Below are positions 1 through 24,835 of a stretch of 64,000 bases of DNA, piece by piece. The position numbers and the translations under genes are program-made. The notes below the pieces were generated by a model. It was given only the letters and a program-made list of their open reading frames with translations. It searched no databases and had not been told where the DNA came from. Source of the DNA: Euborellia annulipes (Eukaryota; Arthropoda; Insecta; Dermaptera; Anisolabididae); the NCBI GenBank assembly GCA_023213315.1, contig JAKCPI010005089.1, positions 310,001 to 374,000 on the forward strand. The letters run 5' to 3'. Positions within the stretch are counted from its first letter, which is position 1. Every line of letters starts with the position of its first letter.

Positions 1-2700
1 TAGTAGGTGAGCGTTAATTAGAACTTCGCTTAAATTTAATACATGGCTATTATTTCTATCACTTTGATGATCAAATATTAATTGTTGTAACAAGATATGA
101 TCTAAAATAATTGTTTATTGCTAATTGATTTTAAAGCTTCCAGATACGATGCAGATTGCTAACCAGGTAACAATCGGGCTAGTAGAGTATTAAATTATAT
201 ATTTTCCCAACCAGGAAGAAAAAAAAATTTCAAAAAAAAGCCAGGGTTGGCCACCCCTAATTTAGTCTACTGTAGTATTAATTTTTTATTAAGTATATAA
301 ATAATTTGAAAGATTTACATCTTGAAGTATTTATAATCTCGTATATTACGTAAATAAAGATCATTTAGTTTAAAAAAATGAATGATAATGTCATTTGGCA
401 ATAAATCAATTGAATAAATTAATAAAAATCAAAAATACAAGGAGATGATTAGGTCATCTTTCCCTTGTAAACAAATAATTTTACTATAACGATAACAAGA
501 TAATATTGAATTTGGATCCATTATTAAAAAAAAAATATTTTCCTCTTAATTAGATTTGAAAAAAATATTTTTTTTTTTTAATTTTCCATTAAATATAAAT
601 CAATTAACTGTTTTTTCGTTTCTTTTTTTTATATAGAAATCAGAAAGATATAATTTTTGTTGTTTTATAATTGTTTATATAAATGTTTTTCTTTTGATAA
701 TGAGTTGTCATTCAATATCCAATTCATTAATTCTTAATAACATTTATCTGAGATGAATGGTATTTATTTTCAAAAATAAACGCAGAAGCAAAAATTCTAA
801 TATTATGCTTAATTACATTTAATATTCTTTAAGTGAAGTGTGAATATCAATTGAATACACTATCACCAAAGTTTAAAATAATTATTTAATAAAAAAAAAA
901 AAAAAAACAATAACAAAAATAAATTAGAATTATTTTATACAAATGAGTGGGTAGACGGAGTAATTGAAGTTTCTGATTCATTTTCACAGTAACGGAGACG
1001 TCGTAGAACAAATTGGAAGTTTATCCATTTAAACAATTTTATTTTATTGAGAGGTCGAAAGGGATTCAAAAGTACTCGCCATATAATACAAAGAATGATT
1101 TTTTAAAATTATTAAATATAGAATGTAGTTCCGGAGACCGAATAGAATCTTTGAGGATATAACGAAAATATTCAGGGGGGAGGCTATGAACCTGAGACCT
1201 CCCTCTCCCCCCCCCACAAACACTCACAACCAAAAATTATGTTACCCCACCAATGAAGTTTTTCCGATCCTTGATTTAATACTACTACCCCTCACAAATC
1301 AAAGCATTCAATTGAAAAGAAAAAAGGGTAAAAATTCAGTTTTTCAGCAATATCTTTTTAAACATTAAATCGAACATTTATAAGAGTCAAATGTGCTATT
1401 AGATTGATTTGAATCACATTTATTAACGCAATAGTAAGCGAGCAATTTTGGGTTTAGTAAAGTTTTTTTTTTTAATTGTCCAATTTTAGGCTTCTGTAGT
1501 TCGCCAACTATTGGATTTATAAAAAAAATTATTTATATCAAAGTTGTAACAGATTTTCTCATCTACAACAATGATATTAGCTATTTTTATGCTTGACTTA
1601 ATGGTTAAAGAAATATTGCTAAAAATAAAGAGAAACTCAAATTTTTTTTCAATATGGAGACGCCACGATGTTGAAAAGTGAATTTTTTTATAAGGATCCC
1701 CAGCATCTAAAATTTATACACAAAATTATAAATACCCGACTTTTTGACATCCAAAAATATGCCATGCCTTTGAACAAAAAATTAAAATGAAATACAAACT
1801 CAAAATGATAAATTTTGAATTGAAAATTCAAATTGTTTACAAGAAAAGTTTATTCTTGGAATTATTATTTTTTTCTTTTATTTATCTATTATATTCAGAA
1901 ACTACAATTATGATTGATGATATATTATTTTTAATTTAAATAAATATAATTATATTTTTTCCATAAACGAACCTTTATAATAGAAGAAATCTAATGCCTG
2001 GCAACAATGAGGAATCGGCGTCTGACTATGAGTTAAACGTACTTTCTCTTGTAAAGAAAAACACCGACTAAAGAACGGAGAAAATACAACTCGACAGCAA
2101 CAAAAGTTCGCCCCTCCTCTCTGATTCTTAATGTTATCATGTTTATCCGCCAGAGGCGCTCATCTTTTTTTATAATTTAAATTCAAAAAATAATTTTTAT
2201 TTGATTATAAAATAACCAGTTTCAATTTATTAAAAATCTTTTAGGAATGTTAATTTTAAATTTATTTAAATGAACTTCTTATCAAAATAAATATATCATT
2301 TATTTTTTGATATATTTATTATATATTAAAAATTGCAAACCAACATTGCCTTTAAGAAATCTGCGGTTAACTTTACATTATAATTATAAAAACATTTTTT
2401 TTGATTAAATATAGTTTATAATATTAATATAGTTTAGTAATAAAAGAAAAGAAACAATTTTTAATTTACATTTTAGCTCCTTGTTATGATTATACTTTTT
2501 GTCGCTTGAAACGCTGCAGATCAGTGAACGATAGAGTTCCTAGTGAACGAAAAATCTGTTCAAGAATCGGTCAGAACGATGATTCTATATTATATCATGT
2601 TTTATTTATGGTATTTAAAGTGAATAAACCATAACCAAAATAGCCATTTAAAAGTGTTTTCTTCAAGTGAATTTCTTTTGAAAAATTTTATTCAAAGACT
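1..2700. other. AT-rich upstream DNA, no gene recognised
   Basis: I see no convincing exon here. Most of it is A/T homopolymer-rich single-copy sequence. A less AT-rich patch at about 1,990-2,160 could be the 5' end of a divergent transcript, but there is no clear ORF, splice pair or TATA arrangement to support one. Confidence 0.5.
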
Positions 2701-2755
2701 ATGATATTTGGTTAATTTTCTTTTCAGTTTTATTCAAATATCGGAGCATGATAGT

Positions 2756-2875
2756 CACGTGTTACGTCACTTCCTAAATATTTATAGTTAGTTGCCTGAT
2801 CTCCGGCTTCATAATTCCTAAATTTTGACTTCTTTGGCTTGTTCTATACATCCATTTTATGAAACTGACGTGTCA
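2756..2875 (+). promoter_or_regulatory. Putative COPA promoter with three ACGT-core sites
   Basis: CACGTG (E-box) at 2756-2761 is followed at once by TTACGTCA (CRE/ATF-like) at 2762-2769 and an ETS-like CTTCC. TGACGTGT, like an ATF6/XBP1 UPRE, lies at 2866-2873. All three are within 175 bases of the COPA ATG. Secretory-pathway genes, COPI subunits included, are known targets of unfolded-protein-response bZIP factors, so this cluster fits. The transcription start is not visible. Confidence 0.4.
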
Positions 2876-2914
2876 AACAACACAATACGTTTCTTTTCCA
2901 TATAGGTTAAATAA

Positions 2915-16893
<13,979 letters not shown>

Positions 16894-16962
16894 ATCATTC
16901 TTCCATTTAATTAATTTCTAATTTAAATCATATATCCTCTATGTATTATCAATAATATCATT

Positions 16963-17002
<40 letters not shown>

Positions 17003-17095
17003 ATCTTTTTAATTCTAAATAAGTTTTTTTATTAAATTAATTTATAAATAATATATCTATCAAATGCACTAGAATTCATTATTATTCAAAAATGA

Positions 17096-17101
17096 AATAA
17101 A
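17096..17101 (+). terminator. Candidate COPA polyadenylation signal
   Basis: AATAAA about 200 bases after the stop codon. In such AT-rich DNA a chance match is likely. Confidence 0.3.
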
Positions 17102-17250
17102 AAAAATATATATGTATATAATCACTTCGGTTATTAGTTCTTTTCTAAAAACCTCACACTTTTTTTCAATTCCAAAATCTTTGTCAAAATGCATCCTTTA
17201 GTTGCAAACAAAATATTAATTTAATCAAAAAATTGCCTCTTGATTTTGTT

Positions 17251-17385
17251 CTAATAGTTATGTCCAGGACCACCAAGAGCCTTGATATTGTGCGATTGTG
17301 ATTTAGAAGGATTAGCCGTGCCTCTTCTGTAGACATCGTTACCAGGGAGCACCACGAAGAGGATCCTTCCAACCCAAAAGTTGAT
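17251..17385 (-). CDS. Possible C-terminal exon, unidentified protein
   Basis: The minus strand reads FWVGRILFVVLPGNDVYRRG and on to KALGGPGHNY and TAG, less AT-rich than its surroundings and rich in Gly, Asn and Arg. A diverged copy with an in-frame stop is at 52,012-52,086. In both places it lies 3' of the minus-strand transcripts carrying the 305-bp block, so it may be part of the same duplicated locus. No strong acceptor is visible in front of it. I do not recognise the family. Confidence 0.25.
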   Translation of the reverse strand: MNFWVGRILFVVLPGNDVYRRGTANPSKSQSHNIKALGGPGHNY

Positions 17386-18039
17386 ATTATTATAAATCCG
17401 CTTACTAGTAGCTATAATGAGCCAGATATTGAAAATATTTTTTATAACTTGAAGCTTTAGTTTATTTTTTTCTTCTTTTTTATCATTTTTGTTTCTATAA
17501 TACATTAACACCTAAAAAAAGACTTAAAATTAGTAAGAACAAATTACAGAAAGGAGATTTAACAATTACATGCATTAATACTAACATTCAATTTGATATT
17601 TATATCACAAATATTTAACATGGGAACATAAGCTTCTTGAGATCGATTTTCAACTACATTTTGTCAAAGTTAGTATTTTTTTCATAAATGTTTTTGATTT
17701 CGAGATTCCATAATGAGCAATCAAAAGGTTGATATATTTTATTTAACTTTAATTAACTTTTTTATACATTTAATGTTCTACATTCTTTATCGATCTGAAA
17801 TGCAAACAATTTCATTCTAATTTTTAATAGTCTATATTAATCGGGAGACATAAATTTAATTTCATATCAATCAAAAATTACCTTTTAGGTTTGCTGCTGG
17901 CTATTTATTAAGAAGTTTGATGTAGTTAAGTACATTTTACAATATTTTCTCTTATCTCACATTTGTTTTCCGATAATCATTATTTATTTGTGGATAATAT
18001 AAAATGAGTCAGTGTTATACATATATATTTCAATTCCAG

Positions 18040-19060
18040 TCCTAAAAAATAATTAAATTAGTCAATTAATCATGAAAATTGAAAGTTACATTTTATTTAT
18101 ATAATATATACCTACCTTTTGGAAAAAAATGGACGTTTTCTCTCTTGTTTCACAATTTTAAACACATATACACTAGATGTTTTCTTGACATAAAAATAAA
18201 CAAAAATAAAGTGATTTTCATTTACTACAAAAAAAGTGTTTGTGGTAAAGGAAAATACTAATAGAAAAAAAGAGCAAGAAAGTTTTGCCTTTCTTGCCTA
18301 ATAGAAATAAAAAAAAAACCCTAAACAGGGAGTCTGAAGAAATTGTTTCAGTGAGAATGAGTGTGATTTTTTGGATTACAAGCAAACGAGTGAGGGGGCT
18401 AACAGGGAAGAGATCCTACCTAGCCTAACAAAATACGAAGACAATAGAGGGAGCATTTGTAACCCCGTCTCCACCATCAGATCGGTGGAGCCCTCGGGTT
18501 CCTAGCCAAAAGGAATGCGATTTTGACCTCCAGGCTATTCCTGGAGAAACGGCAATCCTTCCCTGACTCGCTTTACTTATAGAGCCACCTCAAACCCACC
18601 CTCAAAGATACAAAAACATCAGACTCGAATGCGTCTTTGAAAGACGTCTTTACGCAAACACAATACAAGAGCACTTGAGAACCTGGGCCTCAATCTTTCT
18701 ATCAGATCTGACCGCATCTCCTTATGAATCTTTCATGGAATAAATCAACGAGAATAAAATCCATTTTAGCTCCCTGTTGGATCCTAAACATATCAAAGAA
18801 TCCTAACAAAACGAACTAGCTAAAGATTAGAGTCGGCACCTAAAACTAATAACAACAATAAATATCCAACAGAGCCCTAAAATGAACGGTATTCACGTTG
18901 ATTTATCCACTATTGCATTCATCAAAAGTAGCTTCAGGTTCAAAAATAAAAAAAATCCCTCTCGTTGGCATGGTGCACCCTCTCCACCCTCTCTATATTT
19001 AAATAATTAAACTACAGTTAAGATGTGTAAATGAATTTTCAAATTTTAGATCGAAAGTGA
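18040..19060 (-). ncRNA. Terminal exon region, duplicated locus copy 1
   Basis: Homologous along its length to 53,060-54,370: TTTACNACAAAAAGTGT.., the 305-bp block, TGGAATAAATCAACGAGAAT, CTAACAAAACGAA, TCCCTCTCGTTGG, GGCATGGTGCACCCT. Outside the block the two copies differ by many substitutions and small indels not in multiples of three, so no conserved reading frame is evident. Orientation follows the minus-strand splice sites at 19,563-19,804. Confidence 0.45.
18322..18626 (-). ncRNA. 305-bp near-invariant structured block, copy 1
   Basis: Matches 53,594-53,898 at 304 of 305 positions by direct reading (only difference: T/A in AATTGT(T/A)TCAG). Perfect hairpins: CTCCACC/GGTGGAG (18,469-18,490), TTCCT/AGGAA (18,499-18,515), CTCCAGG/CCTGGAG (18,528-18,546), and a longer imperfect stem GGCTA..TAGCC (18,397-18,425). 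GC content is well above the surroundings. No frame is open throughout on either strand. It resembles none of the spliceosomal, SRP, 7SK, RNase P or MRP RNAs I compared from memory. The strand is inferred from flanking splice sites. Confidence 0.5.
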
Positions 19061-19439
19061 ATACATTTAAATTTGTATGTATTCTTATATAAATCACACC
19101 TTAAGTTCTAGGTACCAAGATGATGATGTCCCCCGATGCAGGAGAGAGTGGCATCCCCTCTCCCGATGCAGGTGGGGAGGAAGTCTAATCTAATTTTTAT
19201 TTAAATTTAGAATAAAATTATTGAAATATATTAAATTTTCAAAAAAAAAAAAATTATATTAAATTAAAAAAAGCAAACTTATATTAAATTTTAAAAAATT
19301 TTAAAATTTGTATAAATGAAAAGCAAAATTGAATTTAATTATGAAATTAAAGTTCAAGTTTCAAATTTGATGAATTAAATTGAAAAGTTTATTTTTAATA
19401 AAATATTAAATTATTTTAAAGTGCTTTTATTAAATAAAA

Positions 19440-19563
19440 TCTAATCCTATATCGGGTCAGCTGAAAAAAAAAACATCCTAATAAGCTAATCTAATCAGCC
19501 CCCTTAAGTATGCTTGCACCATGCTGAAGTGTACCTTTGTCCCCCTTTGCCTCTCTCGAAGAT
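19440..19563 (-). ncRNA. 5' part of the terminal exon, copy 1
   Basis: The minus strand has a strong acceptor (TTTCTTTTTGTTACAG) ending at 19,564, then ATCTTCGAGAG.., ACAAAGGTACACTTC, GCATGGTGCAAGC. The copy-2 equivalent begins at 54,546 with the same acceptor context. Confidence 0.4.
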
Positions 19564-19680
19564 CTGTAACAAAAAGAAAAAAATAAATTAGAAATACAAC
19601 ATATAATTTGTATATTTTTGAATTTATAATGAATGTATGTATGAGTGTGTATGCGTATTACAAGAGTATAAAATATTCAC

Positions 19681-19804
19681 CTTCACGGGGGTTGAAGAAC
19701 ACTCGAAGCTCCTCGATGCTGGATGGTCTTGAAGGTGACTCGCAGCTTCTTGCAGGCCTGCAGCTCAGCTCTGGATTCCACTAGCACTCTGGAGAAACAC
19801 TAAT
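19681..19804 (-). ncRNA. Internal exon candidate, copy 1
   Basis: Minus strand: acceptor TATTTTTTGCAG, 124-bp body, donor GAAG|GTGAATATTTTA. The copy-2 counterpart (54,638-54,793) has the same acceptor type and the same donor GTGAATATTTTA but a very different, partly repeated body. Conserved splice sites around non-conserved sequence suggest a spliced transcript with little coding constraint. Confidence 0.45.
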
Positions 19805-20399
19805 CTGCAAAAAATAACATTTTTTTTTATTATCTCGTTGTCTTATCATAGGATAACAAAAGATATATATATATAAAATAGAATATGAAATAAAAAAAAA
19901 TATTTTCGTTTAAAAATAATAAATAATATATTCCCAGGTGATAAAAATCAAAGAGCAAAGTTAAAATTTAAGGCAACTCGAACTTGAATTTCATTCGAAT
20001 GTAAATAATAGAGAATTGCAAGAAGATAACAAAACTTGTCTAAATTTGAAAGAAGAAGAAAAATAAAAATCATAACATTTAAATACAATTTTATAGCTTT
20101 CCTTAAAAGCCAACAAGACAAGTCCTCTTAAATTGCTGGTCATTGATTATAGAATCTGATTTTTATGAAATTTTTTTACATAAAAAGATTATAGGTATAA
20201 ATCGTTCCCATTCAAACTGATCAAAATTTAAATAATTTCACTAATAATTCATTGATTTAAATATATAATATTATGAATTATTATCGTCTAAATAAATAAA
20301 TGAATTATTCAATGCATGAGAGGCAAATGCAATGTAAATTTTGAAAAAAAAATCAAGCAATTTATAAAATTTATTCAATATTAGATACTTGAATAGCAT

Positions 20400-21110
20400 G
20401 AAGATAGAGAAAATCCTTCTATGTCATGAAAAAGTGTGATAATTAGAGACCGACAAAGGAGAAAGATGAAATTTTAATTACTTTTGTCTCATTATCCAAA
20501 TATCAAAAAAATTTGGGAAGCCAAATCTTTTTGACTCAAATGTATCAGAGTTCGAACAAAAACTTGGTAATGAGCATGGACCTAACTAGGAAATTTGGCT
20601 AGGGGGGAAAGGGCATGGGACCAGCCGGGGCCTGGAAGGCCCCAGATTGACTCAAATTTCCTTGGGCCGGGGAGCTTTCTGGTGGGGGGGGCATGAGCCT
20701 TCTAGGGGGCCGGGACCCCCTAGTTACGCCCAAGATAATGCGGGCCGTAGCCAGGGGGATGAGAATTCAAACCTCTTCACCGAAATCCCGATTTCAAAAA
20801 ATAAATAAAGAGAAAATTTAATTAAAATTTTAAATACTGTTAGAAATTATAAAAAATATTTTATATTCTTTAAAATTTATTAATTTGGGAGTGAGGATTA
20901 CCTCTTGAATTATTTGATAATAAAGAGACATTCTATGAGTTTAATCGGCGGTACTGAAAAAGGTTGATAATTAGTCACCGAAACGTCGACAAATGAGTTC
21001 GATGAAATTCTCATTGTTTTTGTCTTGCTATTCAAATAACAAAATAAATCATATCTATCTGAGAAGAAAAATTTTTTGACTCAAATATATTCGAGTTCGA
21101 ACAAAAATTT
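20400..21110 (+). repeat. Two direct copies of a hammerhead-relic unit
   Basis: 20,430-20,560 and 20,955-21,112 share GATAATTAG..ACCGA, TTTTGTCT..ATT.AAATA, TTTTGACTCAAAT and GAGTTCGAACAAAAA. The second copy keeps CTGAAAA..CACC GAAACGTC GAC at 20,954-20,990, a hammerhead layout with G8 lost. A hAT-like unit lies between them. Confidence 0.4.
20575..20733. mobile_element. hAT-like MITE, decayed
   Basis: The interior (GGGCATGGGACCAGC.., GGGCCTGGAAGGCC, TTGGGCCGGGGAGCTTTC) matches the 7,469 and 60,545 units inverted. Ends CATGGACCTAACTAGG and CCTAGTTACGCCCAAG are imperfect; no clean 8-bp duplication. Confidence 0.55.
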
Positions 21111-21755
21111 AAGAATTCATATTATAATGTACCAAAAAGAAAAAGAAAATTCAGTAAGAGCTTACAATGAAAGTGAATCTGTACTTAATATATTACTTTT
21201 TTTATAAATATTTAATTAAAATATTTGGAAATGTATGAATAGAATGTTCTGCCTATGCATTGAATAGAATGGCCCAACAGGTCTGAACAGGTTTTGTCTA
21301 TTTAAACTGTATGAAAATATAATATAGAAAGAAAAAGAATTGCAAAAATAATTTTATCAAGAAGAGATATTTATTTTGGAAAACCCAACGACCGAAAATG
21401 TAAAATTAGTTTGGAAGAGTGAATAAATTTTAAGAGGATATAAGAGAGGCGGGAAGAGAGAGATAGAATAGAACACTAGCTAAAGAGAGAATTCACGAGA
21501 AAGGATGGTTTAAAATTAAGATGAACAGAAATCATTTGATCAATGAATCAATAAATATAATAAAAAATCCCTTGTATTATTTATTTATATTCTTTGTAGA
21601 GAAATGAAATTGTTAGCTTGGCTGATCAATCTAATATTAGATAATATCTTTACATATAAATGTAAAAGATTTATTAAAAAATATATTTCTGTTTGCTTAT
21701 TTATCTTATTTTATATAAATTTAACTAAAAATTTAAAATTAAAATGCACAAATAC

Positions 21756-21840
21756 CTTGAAAACTACGGAGAGGCGCGTAGGCAACGGCATCGTGCCTGC
21801 AGGTGGACGCCATGTTGATGCACACTATTAATAAAAACAA
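21756..21840 (-). ncRNA. Possible first exon of copy-1 transcript
   Basis: Minus strand GC-rich stretch with CAACATGG (ATG at 21,813) reading MASTCRHDAVAYAPLRSFQ up to a donor CAAG|GTATTTG. Direct splicing to the 19,804 acceptor gives Asp then a stop, so the ORF would end there unless another exon intervenes. Could equally be a chance ORF in a CpG-rich promoter patch. Confidence 0.25.
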
Positions 21841-22035
21841 CACAGATTTAATGTTAACACTAATAAGCCCCTCCGGCAACTGACCGAGGTGACGTGGCGT
21901 GTCTCCTTGTTATGGAATAGGGCTCCAGGAGAGGGAGCTAGGCCAAGTTGTCCAATCATCATAATAGGTGAATATTAATTTTAGCTATCAATCGAGTCTA
22001 AGCTTTAAGTTGTGGAGGGGGTGATGACGTATTAA

Positions 22036-22248
22036 TTCTTATCCCTCTCACCCCCATCCCTCACCATCCGCCTTCCCGGACCTGGCTTTGAAGCGATTAT
22101 TGTAAAATCACCCACTGGCATCTTTGCTGGAAAGCAGAGGGCGCACGCCATAATTAATCGGAAGGCCATTATAAATAAGTACAATAAATTAATTAAAAAA
22201 CGTATCGTTCCTAAAGGCAGCCTCGCTATAGACATGACACCGTTTTAA
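22036..22248 (+). CDS. Unidentified ORF fragment
   Basis: Open from after a TAA at 22,033 to TAA at 22,246, reading PGPGFEAIIVKSPTGIFAGK, QRAHAIINRKAIINKYNKLI and KKRIVPKGSLAIDMTPF. The first half is less AT-rich than its surroundings and the composition is protein-like (basic, Ile/Lys-rich). No ATG in frame before the late MTPF, and no strong acceptor. I do not recognise the family; it may be an exon or a retroelement fragment. Confidence 0.22.
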   Translation, partial: FLSLSPPSLTIRLPGPGFEAIIVKSPTGIFAGKQRAHAIINRKAIINKYNKLIKKRIVPKGSLAIDMTPF

Positions 22249-22528
22249 ACTTTATTAAATAAATATAAAATTTTTGTTAGGGCTAAATATATATATATAT
22301 ATTTTTTACTTTCTCGTATATAATATAAAGAGAAAATATTGTTTATTTTTTTTTTTGTTATATGATTTTTTTTGCATTAATATTTTTATTTATTTATTTT
22401 TTTTTTTTTTTCAAAAAAAAAAAAAAAAAAAAAAAAACTCATTCACACTCACACACACATTCAGTCTTTTCGGCAACTTAGGCCATTTAAGACTTTGACG
22501 ATAACCGTTATTATTTATTATATCTTTT

Positions 22529-22949
22529 GGGGGTCCAGGCATTTCTATTTAAGCAAATTGGTATCCAAATGGCTTAATTAAAATCAACGGACTGCCTGGG
22601 GTCCGAACCCGCGACGTTCGGTATAGAAGGTAGCATGGGCGTACCCAGGATCAAATCTAGGGGGGCATGGTCGTCCAGGGGGGGGCAGATCATGGTCGTC
22701 CAGATTGTGACATAGGTATTTTTTATATAGAGGGGTAAAGCCTTCGAATTAAAGGCCTAAAAACCCTCGAGTCCTAACAAAAAGAATCATTCCCCGTCGC
22801 CAACCACCAATTTTGTTTCGTTTCATCACTTTATAAACATTTAATTTTTTTTTTTTTGTTGCTTCTAGGGGGGGGCAGCTGCCCCCTGCCCCTCGCTGGG
22901 TACGCCCATGGAAGGTAGGCACGCTACCAACTAGACCAACCCCGTAGGC
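22529..22949 (-). mobile_element. tRNA-derived SINE interrupted by a hAT MITE
   Basis: The minus strand gives an A-box-like TTGGTCTAGTTGGTAGCGTG, then (after removing 22,634-22,910) TTCTATACCGAACG, a B box GGGTTCGGACCCC, and a body TTAATTAAGCCATTTGGATA. The same head and body occur at about 37,788-37,905. Pol III boxes at tRNA-like spacing support a SINE. Confidence 0.6.
22634..22910. mobile_element. hAT-like MITE with exact 8-bp TSD
   Basis: Ends CATGGGCGTACCCAGG and CTGGGTACGCCCATG, flanked by GAAGGTAG on both sides (22,626-22,633; 22,911-22,918). GC-rich internal G-runs. Inserted between the A and B boxes of the SINE. Confidence 0.8.
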
Positions 22950-23047
22950 TTTGTATTAATATATTTCAAATTTTATTTTAATTGATTCAACTGAGAGTCG
23001 CCTTCCGATGGTGGTATGTAATTCACCCGGATGTTGGTGTGACTCAG

Positions 23048-23100
23048 GGGCGTATATAAAGGGGGGGGGAGGCAAGGTGGTCTGCCCCCTCCCCGAAATT
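23048..23100. repeat. One-ended hAT-like terminus
   Basis: CAGGGGCGTATATAAAGGGG followed by a G-run and CCCCCTCCCC, as in the 28,413 element. No matching right end found nearby; probably truncated. Confidence 0.4.
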
Positions 23101-23205
23101 TTTAAAATCTATATACATATATACGAGTATATAGCCAATATCTATAGTTTTGTTTGAAAAAGTGCGTCGCATAAATAAAAGAAATATAAGCAATTTTTTA
23201 ATAAA

Positions 23206-23412
23206 ACTTTTGTCTTTGAGAGAGCCGGGCCCCTTTGGGCTCAGGTAAAATCAGAAAAAATTTGGATTAAAAAAAAAATTTAAAGAAAATTTGTTTCTGA
23301 GAGGGCCGGACCCCTCGGGGCTCAGGTAAAAACGGAAAAATTTGGTTTTAAAAAAAATTTAATGAAAATTCGTCTTTGAGAGGAAGGCCCGGGCCCCTTG
23401 GGGCTGAGCACA
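23206..23412. repeat. Tandem repeat, about three 80-bp units
   Basis: Units share TTTGAGAG.GCCGGGCCCCT, GGGCTCAGGTAAAA, GGAAAAATTTGG and an A-run followed by AATTTAA.GAAAA. It follows the 23,048 hAT-like end and may be its internal array. Confidence 0.6.
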
Positions 23413-24179
23413 CACGGGTTCGCGCATGCGTATTCGATTTTATACGTTTTATACATTTTTATCCCTGATTTTTGTATAAAACTACAAAATCATGTATAAA
23501 ACCCAACTCTGGATTTGACTAAATGTTTGTCAAAACTTATATTTCCTAATTAAAGTAGGGCGCAATGAAGAAAGATGGTGCAGAAGGGTTGCATCCAATA
23601 AATCACAAAATAATCTTTGTCCCAGAGCAGCATACAAGTTTAGAGTTTTTTAAAGAAGAAAGAAAATATTCCTAATATTTTTGCCTCTAGAAAGAGCATT
23701 TTGTGATTTCTTTTTCGGCTCCGAGCGTCAGCCCTCTCTCCAAGACTTGGATAGCTGTGTGCATGGTTCGAATATAGTATTTTTTTTTTTTTGATTAATG
23801 CTTTAGCCAAGCAAATTTAAAATTTTTCCGAAATTAAATCAATTTATTCAAAATATTTATTTATTTATGAATAAATAAATAAATAAATTTATAGCTAATA
23901 TAGATAATCTTTTTAAAAAATTCAAAAAATTGCTTTCCAGGATTTGCGAGAATCAGTCGCACTATTTGTACACCCCACTGAGGAACTTTTAAATTAGAGC
24001 CTAAGAGTACTAGTACTTGACTGGTGTACAATTTAATATTTATTATTTCAAATACCCGACAAAAGTTAGGGTGTCGCCGGGAGTCGAAAATGACCTCCCT
24101 CAGAGTGTAAATAATTGAAAAATGATATTCCACACCTCAGAAAGTTTATCAACAGAATAACTATGTAATTTTATCATAC

Positions 24180-24800
24180 ATCGATCAAGTCAAAAATTTG
24201 ATGTCGAGATTTTGATGGAAATACATGTTTTGAGGTCCAAAAAATGGTTCCCGCAAATTGGTCTGTCTGTCTGTGTGTGATGTGATGGTTTAAGGCATGA
24301 AGAAAATGAGCTAAGAGGTTCAAATTTTATATTTTAAGTTAGGTACTCTCCCGGGCAGTTGAAATAAGCTTTTTGTAGTACTTTGCTGAAGTACTTTTTC
24401 CAGTTGTTTTTTTTTTTCAATTCTCTCAAAATTGACTTCAACAATTTTTCATCTAAAAAATAATTGATTTTTTGAATTTTCATCGCAACCAGTCATACCA
24501 GTTTTTTTTTTCAGATGTTTTTTAAAATGTATTTTGCCTTCGAAGTTGTTTGAAGCACATTTTACTCCTGTACTTTATAGGAAAGATAGTAGAAATAGTT
24601 GCCATGGTAACAAACCCTTAGGTTTTTAAAAAAATATTCTCTATATGATTTACTGAGATATTCAAGAAGACTTTTTTAGATTTTGACCAGGGCGCTGGTT
24701 AAAAGTGGTTAAAACCGTCCAAAATTGGTTTTAACCACAATTTTTTTTTTCTCAATTTTATGCTATTAATATTGATATAAACATATGTAATTATTTTCTT
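24180..24800 (+). repeat. High-copy repeat family R1, partial
   Basis: Contains the family hallmarks in order: TCGAGATTTTGATGGAAATA, GTCTGTCTGTGTGTG, AGCTAAGAGGTTCAAATTTT, TTAAGTTAGGTACTCTCCCG, AGTACTTTGCTGAAGTACTTT, TTCTCAAAATTG. See the 43,279-44,420 entry for the fullest copy. Confidence 0.6.
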
Positions 24801-24835
24801 TTATCTAGGCCTATGCTAATATATAGAAAGTGTTG

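Noticed and set aside
1186..1368. 60-codon proline-rich ORF
   Set aside because: C-run-driven, no conservation or splice context.
17184..17372. 62-codon minus-strand ORF starting MEGSSSWC
   Set aside because: It is in another frame of the segment whose VGRILFVVLPGN frame has the more protein-like composition and a paralogous match.
18322..18626. 305-bp block as a spliceosomal U2, 7SK, SRP or telomerase RNA
   Set aside because: Short resemblances (CCTTTTGGCTA, GATCTGATGG, CCTACCTAGCCTAAC) are isolated; the defining motifs and domain order of those RNAs are missing.
22373..22436. Long T run followed by long A run
   Set aside because: Forms a trivial hairpin; homopolymer tracts are common here and likely length-variable.
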